A program made the position numbers and the translations under genes. From the NCBI RefSeq assembly GCF_000385565.1, contig NC_021169.1, forward strand, positions 62,001 through 126,000: a stretch of DNA of 64,000 nt, in the 5' to 3' direction. Under the pieces are notes generated by a model, which saw only the letters and a list, made by a program, of their open reading frames with translations, did no database searches and had not been told where the DNA came from. This DNA is from Archaeoglobus sulfaticallidus PM70-1. Lineage in GTDB: Archaea; Halobacteriota; Archaeoglobi; Archaeoglobales; Archaeoglobaceae. Below are positions 16,076 to 25,013 of the stretch, piece after piece. Every line of letters begins with the position of its first letter. Position 1 is the stretch's first letter.

Positions 16076-17506
16076 TCATGGGTGGAACACTATCACGTCT
16101 TCAGCAGGCATTCCGTCGCCGAAGGTTACATCAGCAGTGCTGAAGGTTGTGGAGTCAACGTCAACCTCTATGATAAGGTTGTAAGCCACACCTTCCCACA
16201 GCTCAAGCGTTTGGGTTGCACCCAGCAGAACGTTAAACTTTCCATTCCCAACCACATCGTTGAAAGTTTCCTGATAAACCGTCTGACCATCCACATTCTT
16301 GACAGTCACACGCATGCTCGCAGTTGAAACGGGGTTTCCATTCAAGTCCGTAATACCGCCCTTGAGGTTGACTATGGTGGGTTGCTTTGTCGTGTATTTT
16401 AAATCCCCATTTGTGGCATCGTAATAGCTTATGTGCGGATATCCGTTGGAATCCAGTGCAAGGGATGTATATTTTCCAACGTCTCCCTCGCTATCAACAG
16501 TTTCAATATGCCATCCATTAGCGTCCTTGTATGCATATTTTAAATCCCCATTTGTGGCATCGTAATAGCTTATGTGCGGATTTCCGTTCGAGTCAAGGGC
16601 TAGTGATGGATGTCTGCCACCTCCACTGCTGTCAACTGTTTCAATAACTCGCTCCCATTCATGCTGAATTGGGTTGAAAAACATTTCTGCATACTTTATC
16701 TCGCCGAATGTGTTGTTGTAGTAATAGCAATAGCTTATGTGCGGATTTCCGTTCGAGTCAAGGGCTAGTGATGTGTAAGGGTATACCATCCAAGTGGAAC
16801 ATCCAACTTCAACGAATACGGTATGCCACCCGAAGATGTCCTTATATGCATATTTTATACTACCATTATTATAAGAATAGCTTATGTGCGGATTTCCGTT
16901 CGAGTCAAGGGCTATCGATGTACCTATGCCTCCATCATCAACAGTTTCAGTATGCCAGTTGCCATTGGAATCCTTCCATGCATACTCTAAATTAAGGAAT
17001 GTAGCATTACAGTAGCTTATGTGCGGATTGTCATTGGAGTCTAGTGCTACCGATGTATACTCTCCAACAACTATACCTCTGTCAAATCCGCTCTCAACAG
17101 TCTCAATATGCCAGAAGTAATCCCCCAAGTAATCTGTACGTGGGTAAGTATACTTCAACTCACCTACCGCTCCCACAAAAGTCCAACTAAAATTATGGTA
17201 GCTTATGTGCGGATTTCCGTTCGAGTCAAGGGCTATCGACGTATCTCTGAAATCTTTTGCTCTATCAACAGTTTCAATATGCCATTTGCCATTGGAATCC
17301 TTCCATGCATATTTCAATTCACTGTTTGTAGGATTTAGGACTGACGGATAATAAACGTAGCTTATGTGCGGATTGTCATTTGAATCCAGTGCTATCGACG
17401 TATATTTTCCAACGTCTCCTTCGCTATCTACAACCTCCGCATTTGCCCCTACTGCCAGCACTCCAAGGGCCACTACAAGCAGGGTAAACACAAACACTCC
17501 TTTCAT
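16076..17506 (-). CDS. Secreted seven-repeat beta-propeller protein
   Basis: 476 residues. The ATG at 17506 begins a signal peptide (MKGVFVFTLLVVALGVLAVGANA); the longer open frame would place 21 residues before it. Seven repeats carry the motif (T/P)S-ALDSN-(G/D)NPHISY, each followed by a strand such as LKYAYKD and WHIETVDS. This spacing suits a seven-bladed propeller. The C-terminal 100 residues form a beta domain (GGITDLNGNPVSTASMRVTV...) like carboxypeptidase-regulatory folds. No enzyme motif is seen, so binding or structural function is likely. First gene of the propeller-lipoprotein-dockerin operon. Confidence 0.85.
   Translation of the reverse strand: MKGVFVFTLLVVALGVLAVGANAEVVDSEGDVGKYTSIALDSNDNPHISYVYYPSVLNPTNSELKYAWKDSNGKWHIETVDRAKDFRDTSIALDSNGNPHISYHNFSWTFVGAVGELKYTYPRTDYLGDYFWHIETVESGFDRGIVVGEYTSVALDSNDNPHISYCNATFLNLEYAWKDSNGNWHTETVDDGGIGTSIALDSNGNPHISYSYNNGSIKYAYKDIFGWHTVFVEVGCSTWMVYPYTSLALDSNGNPHISYCYYYNNTFGEIKYAEMFFNPIQHEWERVIETVDSSGGGRHPSLALDSNGNPHISYYDATNGDLKYAYKDANGWHIETVDSEGDVGKYTSLALDSNGYPHISYYDATNGDLKYTTKQPTIVNLKGGITDLNGNPVSTASMRVTVKNVDGQTVYQETFNDVVGNGKFNVLLGATQTLELWEGVAYNLIIEVDVDSTTFSTADVTFGDGMPAEDVIVFHP
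16426..17402. repeat. Seven imperfect DNA repeats encoding the propeller motif
   Basis: The plus-strand core agcttatgtgcggat recurs at about 16426, 16567, 16733, 16881, 17014, 17199 and 17359, usually continuing with a version of tccgttcgagtcaagggct. Intervals are irregular (132 to 185 bases) and the sequence between is coding, so this is protein repeat structure. Confidence 0.9.
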
Positions 17507-17560
17507 CACCACCACCCGAAAGAGAAGAGAAAAACACCACCGGAATGCTTTGCCCCCTGA

Positions 17561-17594
17561 GAAGAGCAAAACATCCCGAGATGTTTTCCTCTTC
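17561..17594. promoter_or_regulatory. Hairpin-forming inverted repeat in the leader of the propeller gene
   Basis: GAAGAG-c-AAAACATC and GATGTTTT-c-CTCTTC face each other with a four-base loop and one mismatch. It is 55 bases before the propeller start codon and just downstream (for the minus strand) of the AT-rich block at 17613-17645, which could be the promoter. So the hairpin would sit in the 5' leader. On the plus strand it is followed by pyrimidines, which would look like a terminator for anything reading from the left. Confidence 0.5.
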
Positions 17595-17655
17595 CCTTTT
17601 TCTTTCCTTTGTTAGATATTTTAAAATTTTTAATATTAAACGTTTTCTCATTTTT

Positions 17656-18449
17656 ATGAGATATGTGTTTTTCCCGAAATTATTTCCCACTTCAACAAAC
17701 TCCTGTGTGAAACTCGATGAAAAAGCGATAAAATGGATAATAAGAGAAAAAGAGAAAGGAACATCAACCAGAACAATAGCAGAAATCGAAAACATAACTC
17801 CAAGAAGGGTAAATCAAATCTACAAGCGATACAAAGATACCGGAAAGATTCCAGAGCCAAAGAAACTAGGAAGACCGAGGAAGGAACTATCCGAAGAAGA
17901 AATAAAAGCTATAAAAGAAGCATACGAAGAATACAGGTGTAATGCAATAGTTCTCCAAACAATCTTAAAGAAGAAAGGATATAGCATAAGCAAGAACAAG
18001 ATTCGAAGTTGAAGATGCTGGGTTATGCAAGAGAAGAAAAGAACAAAAAGAAGAGAAACAAGGGCTACGAAAGAAAGCACTCCGTCTGATGACATACAGG
18101 TTTTTCTATAATGCAAGGATAATAGCCTATTTAGACGACGCATCCCGTTTAATTGTTGGTTATGAAGTATTTGAAAATGCAACAACAGAAAATGCTCTAC
18201 AAGTTTTAAAAGAGGCTATAGATAATTATGGCAAACCAGAATCAATTCTAACGGATAGATGAGCAGTTCTACGCATCGGCAGGAGAGAAGAAGGCTAAAG
18301 GGAAATCGAAGTTTGAGGAATTTCTGGAAGAGAACAGGATAAAGCATATCGTGTAAGTAAACCATCCACAAACGAATGGAAAAATAGAAAGATTCTATGG
18401 AACCCGGATATTGAGTTACTGCTGGAGGTGGTTTGATGGCGAGAAATAA
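17656..18449 (+). pseudogene. Decayed IS481-like transposase
   Basis: Frame 1 (17656-18012) encodes an intact N-terminal helix-turn-helix region: KGTSTRTIAEIENITPRRVNQ, then KLGRPRKELSEEE. After a stop at 18012 the reading continues in other frames with the catalytic core: RIIAYLDDASRLIVGYEVFE, PESILTDR, then HPQTNGKIERFYGT with the final catalytic Glu. At least three frame changes or stops break it (18012, near 18260, near 18356). The first catalytic Asp region (usually HTDW) is damaged near 18095. A TATA-like block precedes the ATG. The gap 17507-18483 holds nothing else apart from the hairpin at 17561. Confidence 0.8.
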
Positions 18450-18483
18450 TTTTAGGAAACTACAGATTCACGATACTCAAGCA

Positions 18484-20796
18484 TTAGCCCACCACTTCCT
18501 TCGTAACCCTTGATATGTCCATTCCTGAGATGTATTTCACTGCAGGAATGAGGGCGAGATAGACTATGGCGAAGATCATTATGATTGATATAAGATATGT
18601 TCTCGGATATACCACCATCGGGAAGTAGTAGAGTTCAGTCTGAAAAGACTGGTAGTAACCGTATGCAGAGGCATAGGCTATTGGCAACCCCACCACAATC
18701 GAGATGATCGAAATGACTGTGTTCTCGATAAAGATGCTCATCGCTATCTCCCTGTTGGTATAGCCGATCATCCTGAGGGTTGCAAATTCCCTCCTCCTCT
18801 CAATAACACTTATGTTCGTCGTGTTGAATATCGCTGAGAAGCCCAGCGATGCTCCGAAAAACAGTGAGAAGAATATAAAGGCGTAGAAGAAGCCCATCAG
18901 TTCCATCATGTCCTCTTTTGCTTTCTGGACCGTGTAAACCTTCCTAACCCCATCGATGCGCTCTACCTTGGATTTCACTTCTTCCAGCGATCCTTCCTTA
19001 ACCCTCACGACTATTTCGTTGAACCCATCATAAAACTCCAAGCTCATATAGCTGACTGGCATCAGCGGTAGCTTCTCTATTCCAACAACCTCAACCTCCC
19101 TCTCACCGAAGTCGGTGTATATCTTTATCTTCTCCCCTTCCACAATGGAAAGGTTTTTTGCTATGAGACTGGGCAATATAATCCCTTTAGGTGGGAGCAG
19201 TTTCTCTCCCCTCTCGTTGTAGATGTTGTAGAGATCGTTGTAGTCTGTAGCTACCAGCATTACAGCTTTTGTCTTTCCCTTCTCGATCAGAATTGTCTCC
19301 TCAACAACCGGATGAGCTTCAATTACCCCCTTGATCTTCTTTATCTCCTTCAGCTTTTCTTTGCCGTTATAGTCCTCCAGAGATACCTTGATATCGTAGG
19401 ACAGAATCTTGTTGAACTCCAGATCCATGACATAGTCCATTGAATCCACGAACACCATCGAATTCATGATCAGTATCAGGCTCGCGATGATGCTGAAGGA
19501 TGAGAAGATCATTCTCCTCCTGTTCCTGAATACATTTCTGATCGAGAGCTTGATCAAAAGATTCAGTTTGACCAGCCTTTCTGCAACCTCAACAAGCTTA
19601 TCCCCAAAACCATATCTGTACAGTTCCTCTGTGTATCCCCTCAGCGCCTGAACGATGCTGATCTGGGATGCGTTTCTGGCTACAAAAAATCCGGATATGA
19701 TGGGAGTGAGGACGCCAACCACAATGCTGTATCCAAAGATATCGTAGTGCGGGAGGGATACATAGTAAGGCAGATTGAGGAAGTCGATGTAGCTAGAGGT
19801 TAAGATGCTGGCGGACATAAATCCCAGAATAACGCCAAGAGGTGTTGCTGTAAAGCCGATAATTACCGGATATGTGAGGTAATGGAGAACTATCTCGGAT
19901 CTCCTCAACCCCATAGCCCTCAGAACGGCTATGTTTCCGATCTGCTCTCTTATCATCCTTGTCAGAAGGATGTAAGTCGCGAATACAGCAATGATCATGA
20001 AAAAAGAAGGGAACAGTATTGCCAGGCTCCTGAACCCCTTCAGATCTTCTTCGAGCAACTTCTTGCTCGGCTGATTGTCGGATATGTAGTAGTAAACCAC
20101 ACCGTAGCCTTTGAGAGTACTCAAAGCCCTGTTCAGCACCTCATCCCTGGTATCCTCCGAGACGACCCTGATCTTTACCTCGTTGTAATCGTAACCCAGC
20201 CTTTTTAACAGATCCTCCTTTACAAAGACTACTCCATAAGAGCCCGGAGATGTCACGATTGATCCTTCCTCGACTATCATGATGTACTCTGGTGAGTAAA
20301 CGAGTCCACCGATTCTGGGGTTTATTCTGTTCCCACCAAACTCTAACTCCATCGTGTTTCCGACATTCAGACCATAATACTCAGCAAATTTTTCTAGGAC
20401 TAAAAACGAAGAGTATTCTCCCTCTGATATGTACAGCCTGTTTATCTTTGGCTGTGACTCCGGAATCGAAATGATCTTTACGGGAATCCTTTTACCGTTG
20501 ATTATTGCCTCTCCATCAATTGCTATTCTCCTCTCCACCTCAAGAACACCATCGATTTTTCTGATTTTGGCTAAGGCCACATCATCAACCCTCATGACCT
20601 CTATGGAGAGGTCTTCAAAGTTCGTTTTTGTGTAGAATGTCTGATAGGTGTCACTCAGGTACAGGTAGGACAGGTAGAAGGATAGAAAGAGCATGATTCC
20701 AAGCATTAAAACGACTGTAACAGCCAGAAACATCCACTTCTGCGACCTTATATCCCTGAATACCTTCAGTCGCAGTACCTTACCACCTGATCTCAT
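18484..20796 (-). CDS. ABC transporter permease, FtsX/MacB-type, two-domain
   Basis: 770 residues. An N-terminal membrane helix (WMFLAVTVVLMLGIMLF) is followed by a large extracytoplasmic domain, three helices of a first FtsX domain (with AVLRAMGLRRSEI), a second anchoring helix and extracytoplasmic domain, and a final three-helix FtsX domain (FATLRMIGYTNREI). The two 'LRxMGxxxxEI' coupling motifs contact the ATPase. The start is uncertain: 20796 overlaps the ATPase gene by 17 bases, longer starts exist upstream. Substrate unknown; the family exports lipoproteins, peptides or drugs, or acts mechanically. Confidence 0.9.
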   Translation of the reverse strand: MRSGGKVLRLKVFRDIRSQKWMFLAVTVVLMLGIMLFLSFYLSYLYLSDTYQTFYTKTNFEDLSIEVMRVDDVALAKIRKIDGVLEVERRIAIDGEAIINGKRIPVKIISIPESQPKINRLYISEGEYSSFLVLEKFAEYYGLNVGNTMELEFGGNRINPRIGGLVYSPEYIMIVEEGSIVTSPGSYGVVFVKEDLLKRLGYDYNEVKIRVVSEDTRDEVLNRALSTLKGYGVVYYYISDNQPSKKLLEEDLKGFRSLAILFPSFFMIIAVFATYILLTRMIREQIGNIAVLRAMGLRRSEIVLHYLTYPVIIGFTATPLGVILGFMSASILTSSYIDFLNLPYYVSLPHYDIFGYSIVVGVLTPIISGFFVARNASQISIVQALRGYTEELYRYGFGDKLVEVAERLVKLNLLIKLSIRNVFRNRRRMIFSSFSIIASLILIMNSMVFVDSMDYVMDLEFNKILSYDIKVSLEDYNGKEKLKEIKKIKGVIEAHPVVEETILIEKGKTKAVMLVATDYNDLYNIYNERGEKLLPPKGIILPSLIAKNLSIVEGEKIKIYTDFGEREVEVVGIEKLPLMPVSYMSLEFYDGFNEIVVRVKEGSLEEVKSKVERIDGVRKVYTVQKAKEDMMELMGFFYAFIFFSLFFGASLGFSAIFNTTNISVIERRREFATLRMIGYTNREIAMSIFIENTVISIISIVVGLPIAYASAYGYYQSFQTELYYFPMVVYPRTYLISIIMIFAIVYLALIPAVKYISGMDISRVTKEVVG

Positions 20797-21481
20797 CGGG
20801 ATCAACCGGGTCTTCAACTTCAACCACTCTGTCCACCCCACCATCCTTCAGATAGACTATCTTGTCAGCGATCTCAGCAATAATCGAGTTGTGAGTGACG
20901 AGGATGAGGACCATCCTTTCCTGCCTGTTTATCTCCCGCATAACCTTCAGAATCATCTTTCCGGTCTCGAAATCCATGCTACCTGTGGGCTCATCAGCCA
21001 GAATCAGGGGTGGGCTTTTCACCAGAGCTCTTGCTATCGCAACCCTCTGCTGCTCTCCACCACTGAGCTCTGAAGGGAAATGATCTGCTCTATCTCCCAG
21101 CCCTACAATCTCAAGAACCTCATCTGCAGATCTTGGGTTATCAACCAAATCCGATGCGAGCATCACATTTTCTCTCGCGGTTAAAGTTGGGATCAGGTTA
21201 AAAAACTGAAAGATGAAACCTATGTTCTGCCGTCTATGCATGGTCAGCTCTTCCTCACTCAGAGACGACACCTCAATGCCATTGAAGAATATTCTGCCCT
21301 TGCTGGGTTTATCCAGTCCGCCGATCAGGTTCAGCAGGGTTGTTTTCCCGCATCCAGAAGGGCCGAGAATGACGACGAACTCTCCCCTTTCTATCTCCAG
21401 AGTTACATCTCTCAACGCAACAACATCCACTGCACCCATCCTGTAGATCTTCCACACATTCTCGATCTTTATCATCCGCAT
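20780..21481 (-). CDS. ABC transporter ATP-binding protein, LolD/MacB-type
   Basis: 233 residues. Walker A GPSGCGKT (40-47), Q-loop region [16 protein letters not shown], signature [15 protein letters not shown], Walker [10 protein letters not shown] and the H-loop LVTHN are all present, so it is ATPase-competent. The [15 protein letters not shown] and NLIPTLTA segments are characteristic of the LolD/MacB branch that works with FtsX-like permeases. Coupled with the permease gene downstream, with the NEW3-domain protein 11 bases upstream. Confidence 0.95.
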   Translation of the reverse strand: MRMIKIENVWKIYRMGAVDVVALRDVTLEIERGEFVVILGPSGCGKTTLLNLIGGLDKPSKGRIFFNGIEVSSLSEEELTMHRRQNIGFIFQFFNLIPTLTARENVMLASDLVDNPRSADEVLEIVGLGDRADHFPSELSGGEQQRVAIARALVKSPPLILADEPTGSMDFETGKMILKVMREINRQERMVLILVTHNSIIAEIADKIVYLKDGGVDRVVEVEDPVDPDEIRW

Positions 21482-21492
21482 CTATCCTAATT

Positions 21493-22935
21493 CTACTTTT
21501 TCCGCCTTTTCTTTTTCAGCAGATATGCTACAATAAGCAAGGCGATCAATCCAGCAAAGCCGAAGATGTAGGAGCTATCCTTCGGAAAGACGTACAGTGT
21601 GAATGTCTTTGTTACTGAATGCTTTTTGTAAGCCATATCCATATAGCTTATCTCCGCCTTCACCTCATGCAGACCGGGCTTTCCAGCTTTCAGATCCAGG
21701 TTAGCCGTTGCCGAATCTCCACTCTCCAGTGTTCCAATGAAGTAACTATTCTTACCTTCAAAACCTTCGGGAAGAGTCAGTTTCACATAAACAGCCTTTG
21801 CTGATCGCTTTCCGCTGTTCTCCAGCTGCAATGAGAGTTTAAAATTGTCTCCCCCGAGTATTCTTTGAGGTGAGGTGTAAACTCCAGCAATATCTATGCT
21901 TATCCTGCCCGGATCCTTGACGAAAACCTCGATATCTGATGTCTGTGCAAAATCATCAGCTTCAAGCCTTAAGCTGAATCTGTAGCTTCCGGGTTTGGCA
22001 TAATCTTTTGCTGTGATACTGTAGTTTATGATTTTGGTCTCTCCAACCTCAAAATACCCGAGAAACTTCTCCTTCTCTCCGACAAACTCATCAGGGAAGT
22101 CCAGTCTCGCCCTCAGATTCTTTAAATCGCAGTTGCCGGAATTTCTTATCTGGATTGAAATAACAAAATCCGAATCGGGATATATCTTATCCGGAATGTC
22201 TGATGTCAAGGAGATCATGGGTTTCTTTAGGACTTTCAGTGTTAGCGGGAGCTTGTCGGTTCCTTCGTTGTTGAGGGTATCGACATAATCGATTACGAGG
22301 TACAGCCCATAGTTTCCAGCCCGGACATCATTTGCGGATAGCCTGAACGAAATCTCCTTTTCCTCTCCAGCCTTCCACGAGTCGAAAACAGAGCTGTCAG
22401 CAACTATGCCTTCAGGAGTTTTGAATCCTATTCTGATGTTCCCCAAGTCCCCGCCGAGGTTTTTGATCCTGACTCTGTACTCTTTATCCTCATTTGCAGA
22501 GATTTCGAAATAATCCTTCTCTATCGAGAAAATCGATTTCTCAGAGACCATTAAAGCAAAAACCGAATTTATGCTTTTCCATGCACTGAGATTGACATCA
22601 TAGTACTTCAGATCTACATCAATCTGATATATCCCCGGCTTTTTCGCGTAGGCCTTTACCTGTGCTGATGTGCTCCCCGATGCCAGATCTCCAAGCCTCA
22701 GATCAAGACTGGATTTCTCATCATAGAAGGAGAAATCCTTTTCGCTCTCAGACAGAAACAGCTCGAGTCCCTTCACCTCTCCTCCAGCATTGGATATATC
22801 GATGGAGATCACGAAATACCCGGTAGTTGGGTTCTGAGGGATTGTGTGGTAGCTCAGGGAAATGAGCGATTGTGCTATTGCAGGATTTACAAGCAAAAGC
22901 GAACAAAGCAAAGGAATCAGAAATTTAATTTTCAT
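21493..22935 (-). CDS. Membrane-anchored extracellular protein with repeated NEW3/S-layer-type beta domains
   Basis: 480 residues: signal peptide (MKIKFLIPLLCSLLLVNPAIA), about four Ig-like beta domains with the theme 'IRNSGNCDLKNLRARLDFP' and 'LENSGKRSAKAVYVKLTLP', then a C-terminal membrane helix (IFGFAGLIALLIVAYLL) and KKKRRKK. Such COG1361-type proteins often sit beside archaeal MacB-like transporters. It could serve as the extracytoplasmic adaptor where bacteria use MacA, which is inference. The ATG overlaps the TetR stop region (TGAATG), indicating coupling. Confidence 0.8.
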   Translation of the reverse strand: MKIKFLIPLLCSLLLVNPAIAQSLISLSYHTIPQNPTTGYFVISIDISNAGGEVKGLELFLSESEKDFSFYDEKSSLDLRLGDLASGSTSAQVKAYAKKPGIYQIDVDLKYYDVNLSAWKSINSVFALMVSEKSIFSIEKDYFEISANEDKEYRVRIKNLGGDLGNIRIGFKTPEGIVADSSVFDSWKAGEEKEISFRLSANDVRAGNYGLYLVIDYVDTLNNEGTDKLPLTLKVLKKPMISLTSDIPDKIYPDSDFVISIQIRNSGNCDLKNLRARLDFPDEFVGEKEKFLGYFEVGETKIINYSITAKDYAKPGSYRFSLRLEADDFAQTSDIEVFVKDPGRISIDIAGVYTSPQRILGGDNFKLSLQLENSGKRSAKAVYVKLTLPEGFEGKNSYFIGTLESGDSATANLDLKAGKPGLHEVKAEISYMDMAYKKHSVTKTFTLYVFPKDSSYIFGFAGLIALLIVAYLLKKKRRKK

Positions 22936-23484
22936 TCATACCTCCTCCTTTTTCCTGCATTTAATCAGATCTAGTGCGATTTTCTTGTAGTCATCAACAT
23001 CTCCAATATCATAAAAGAGAGAGTAAATACTCAATCCGTCAAACAGGGCCATTATAGCAATGGCAACTTTTTTTGGATCAGCAATGTCTTCTTTCATGAA
23101 GAGCGGAGTTACAAACTCCATGGCCTCATCAAAGGCCTTTTTGAAGTAATCGTACTCCCCATAGACCATGACTTTCCCGCTGAGATAGGCTATAAAACGA
23201 ACGATGTTTGGTAATTTCAAGAGATTCTGGCACATTCTGTCCAGAAGCTCATCCACGCTTCCTACGCCCTTCAAGCTCTCGAAAATCATTTTATAAATTA
23301 AGCCCATAACCTCCTTTTCGAGGTTGTACTTGTTTTTGAAGTGGTAGAAGATCAATCCCTTGGATACTCCAGCCTTTTTTGCTATCTCATCCACCGTTAC
23401 CTCATGAGGGGGTTTTGCTGTGTATACCTCTAAGGCAACCTCAAGTATTCTCTTTTTCACTTCATTGACTGACCGGTCAGTCAT
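22936..23484 (-). CDS. TetR-family transcriptional regulator
   Basis: 182 residues. The N-terminal domain has the TetR helix-turn-helix: VTVDEIAKKAGVSKGLIFYHFKNKYNLEK (about 29-57). The C-terminal region is a helical ligand-binding domain of unknown specificity. First gene of the operon with the NEW3-domain protein, ATPase and permease, so it probably represses the transporter and is released by an exported compound. An 18-bp palindrome overlaps its start codon. If the ATG were wrong, a GTG at codon 9 would put the palindrome fully upstream. Confidence 0.93.
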   Translation of the reverse strand: MTDRSVNEVKKRILEVALEVYTAKPPHEVTVDEIAKKAGVSKGLIFYHFKNKYNLEKEVMGLIYKMIFESLKGVGSVDELLDRMCQNLLKLPNIVRFIAYLSGKVMVYGEYDYFKKAFDEAMEFVTPLFMKEDIADPKKVAIAIMALFDGLSIYSLFYDIGDVDDYKKIALDLIKCRKKEEV

Positions 23485-23514
23485 ATAGTTACTCTGATTA
23501 GGTAGTACTTAAAG
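23466..23514 (-). promoter_or_regulatory. Promoter and TetR-type operator of the ABC operon
   Basis: TGACTGACCGGTCAGTCA (23466-23483) is a perfect 18-bp palindrome containing the TGACCGGTCA core typical of TetR-family sites. It overlaps the start codon and the first codons of the tetR gene. A TATA-like ctttaagtact (minus strand) lies at 23504-23514, about 29 bases before the ATG, so transcription should begin at or very near the ATG. A repressor bound here would block initiation. The site thus suggests autoregulation of the whole operon. Confidence 0.75.
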
Positions 23515-24357
23515 CTACTTGATCAGATGAGTACCATCGCAGCTTCCAGCTCTGAATCTAAAACCCTCCCTGCAGAACGCGTAGCTTATCCCCATCTCCT
23601 CGCATTTCTCCTTAACAGCATTTAGAATATCTCTTCTTATCTGAGCAGGAAGATAAAAGGAGTTTTGGATCTTTTCACCGAGATTCAGATAGATGTTCCT
23701 GAAAAAGCTCAGCTCTGGATTTGAGCTGATAACTCTTTTCAGAGAATCGTATCTGAGCTTCAGCGTTGATGAAACAACATGATCGACAAAATCACATGAG
23801 TTAAGTATGCTATCAATTTCATTTTCAGTCTTGAAGGGTATTACCGGATCGAGCCTCAGAATAACCGGAATATTGTTATCCTTCAGCACTTTCATAGCCC
23901 TGATTCTCATCTCTGGATCAACAGCATTTGGCTCAAATGTTCTGAAAAATTTCAGGGTTGATATCGATACGCTGACAGCACACCTCATCTCACTAAGCAA
24001 ATCAACATCCCTCGCAACGATATCGCTCTTTGTGACGATCAAAACCCTCATATCGTATTCCTTCAGCAACTCCAGAATTTTTCTCGTGATCTCAAGCTTT
24101 CTCTCCACTCCAGGATACGGATCACTCGAATTCGACATAGAGATTATTGAGTTCTCCGGAATTTTTTCGAGGTCTTTCTCAACCCTCTTAATTACATCCT
24201 TTTTTGTTCTGAGGCTGTAAAAGTTTGGTATGTATGTTGAATAGCAGTATGTACACTTATGCGAGCATCCGGTATATGGATTCAGCGAGAATTTTTCTGG
24301 ACATGTGCAGAGCTTGGACTTCCAGGGATCAAACGGCTTTATGATGTCCATTCTCAT
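23515..24357 (-). CDS. Radical SAM protein, spore-photoproduct-lyase-like (COG1533)
   Basis: 280 residues. The [4Fe-4S] motif is CSHKCTYC (Cys31, 35, 38), preceded by SLNPYTGC, the hallmark of COG1533 proteins. The SSDPYPGVER segment, VTKSDIVARD and RLDPVIPF follow in family order. Biochemical role unknown: the family includes spore photoproduct lyase but archaeal members are mostly uncharacterised. It lies upstream of the tetR promoter, same strand, only 30 bases apart. Confidence 0.88.
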   Translation of the reverse strand: MRMDIIKPFDPWKSKLCTCPEKFSLNPYTGCSHKCTYCYSTYIPNFYSLRTKKDVIKRVEKDLEKIPENSIISMSNSSDPYPGVERKLEITRKILELLKEYDMRVLIVTKSDIVARDVDLLSEMRCAVSVSISTLKFFRTFEPNAVDPEMRIRAMKVLKDNNIPVILRLDPVIPFKTENEIDSILNSCDFVDHVVSSTLKLRYDSLKRVISSNPELSFFRNIYLNLGEKIQNSFYLPAQIRRDILNAVKEKCEEMGISYAFCREGFRFRAGSCDGTHLIK

Positions 24358-24363
24358 ACACGC

Positions 24364-24906
24364 TCATAATTCGCTTTTAAAGCTTTTAAAGTAGTACTCT
24401 CTGTTGATCCACGGTATGAGAGCGTTTATAACTGAAATCCGTGTGAGATCCACTCTCGAGATCTTGCCCTTGGTCAGAAAGTATATCGCCCCTGTCTTCT
24501 CACCGAGGTTTTTTATCCCTGTAAGCTCGTCCATCACATCCCCAACCTCTCTCCCCTTCAAGACCTCCTCCACGACAAAAGGAGGATACTCAAATCCCGG
24601 GCCGAAGCCTATCGAAACCCTGCTGCCGTCATAGACTGCAGAAACCTGAAAATCTATGAATCCGGTAATCGTGTTTTTGAACGAGAACAGGCCAGCCTCA
24701 ACGCCTACTGCAAAATCGAATTCTTCTGAATAGCTGTTCAACGCCCTGTTTATCGCTCCCTCGATCGTTCTGTTATTGAACGGCTGGCTCTCAACACCAG
24801 AATCAACGCTTCTGGACTCAACTGTTACATCATCAAAGTACAGTTCAAAAGCCTGCTTAACCCCCTCAACCTTGAGCGGGTTCCTGGATCCAACAACAAC
24901 CCTCAC
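24364..24906 (-). CDS. Inosine/xanthosine triphosphatase (DUF84/YjjX family)
   Basis: 180 residues. Opening VVVGSRNPLKVEGVKQAF and later GVEAGLF and NLGEKTGAI are the conserved signatures of DUF84 NTPases, which hydrolyse non-canonical purine nucleotides (ITP, XTP) to protect nucleic acids. The start is GTG; no alternative fits the conserved first residues. Runs into the radical SAM gene with six bases between. Divergent from tmcA. Confidence 0.9.
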   Translation of the reverse strand: MRVVVGSRNPLKVEGVKQAFELYFDDVTVESRSVDSGVESQPFNNRTIEGAINRALNSYSEEFDFAVGVEAGLFSFKNTITGFIDFQVSAVYDGSRVSIGFGPGFEYPPFVVEEVLKGREVGDVMDELTGIKNLGEKTGAIYFLTKGKISRVDLTRISVINALIPWINREYYFKSFKSEL

Positions 24907-25013
24907 AGAAGGAGGTTAAGCCAGAGGTTAAAAAGGTTTTATGTCGGCAATTCGACAGTTAAAACCTGAAAGCACACCAAAAATTTTATGCAGGCTGGGT
25001 GGAGTTTAGAAGG

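Noticed and set aside
16426-17402. Repeats that could suggest a CRISPR array
   Set aside because: The cores are imperfect, spacing varies from 132 to 185 bases, and the whole region is one open reading frame with seven SALDSNGNPHISY-type repeats.
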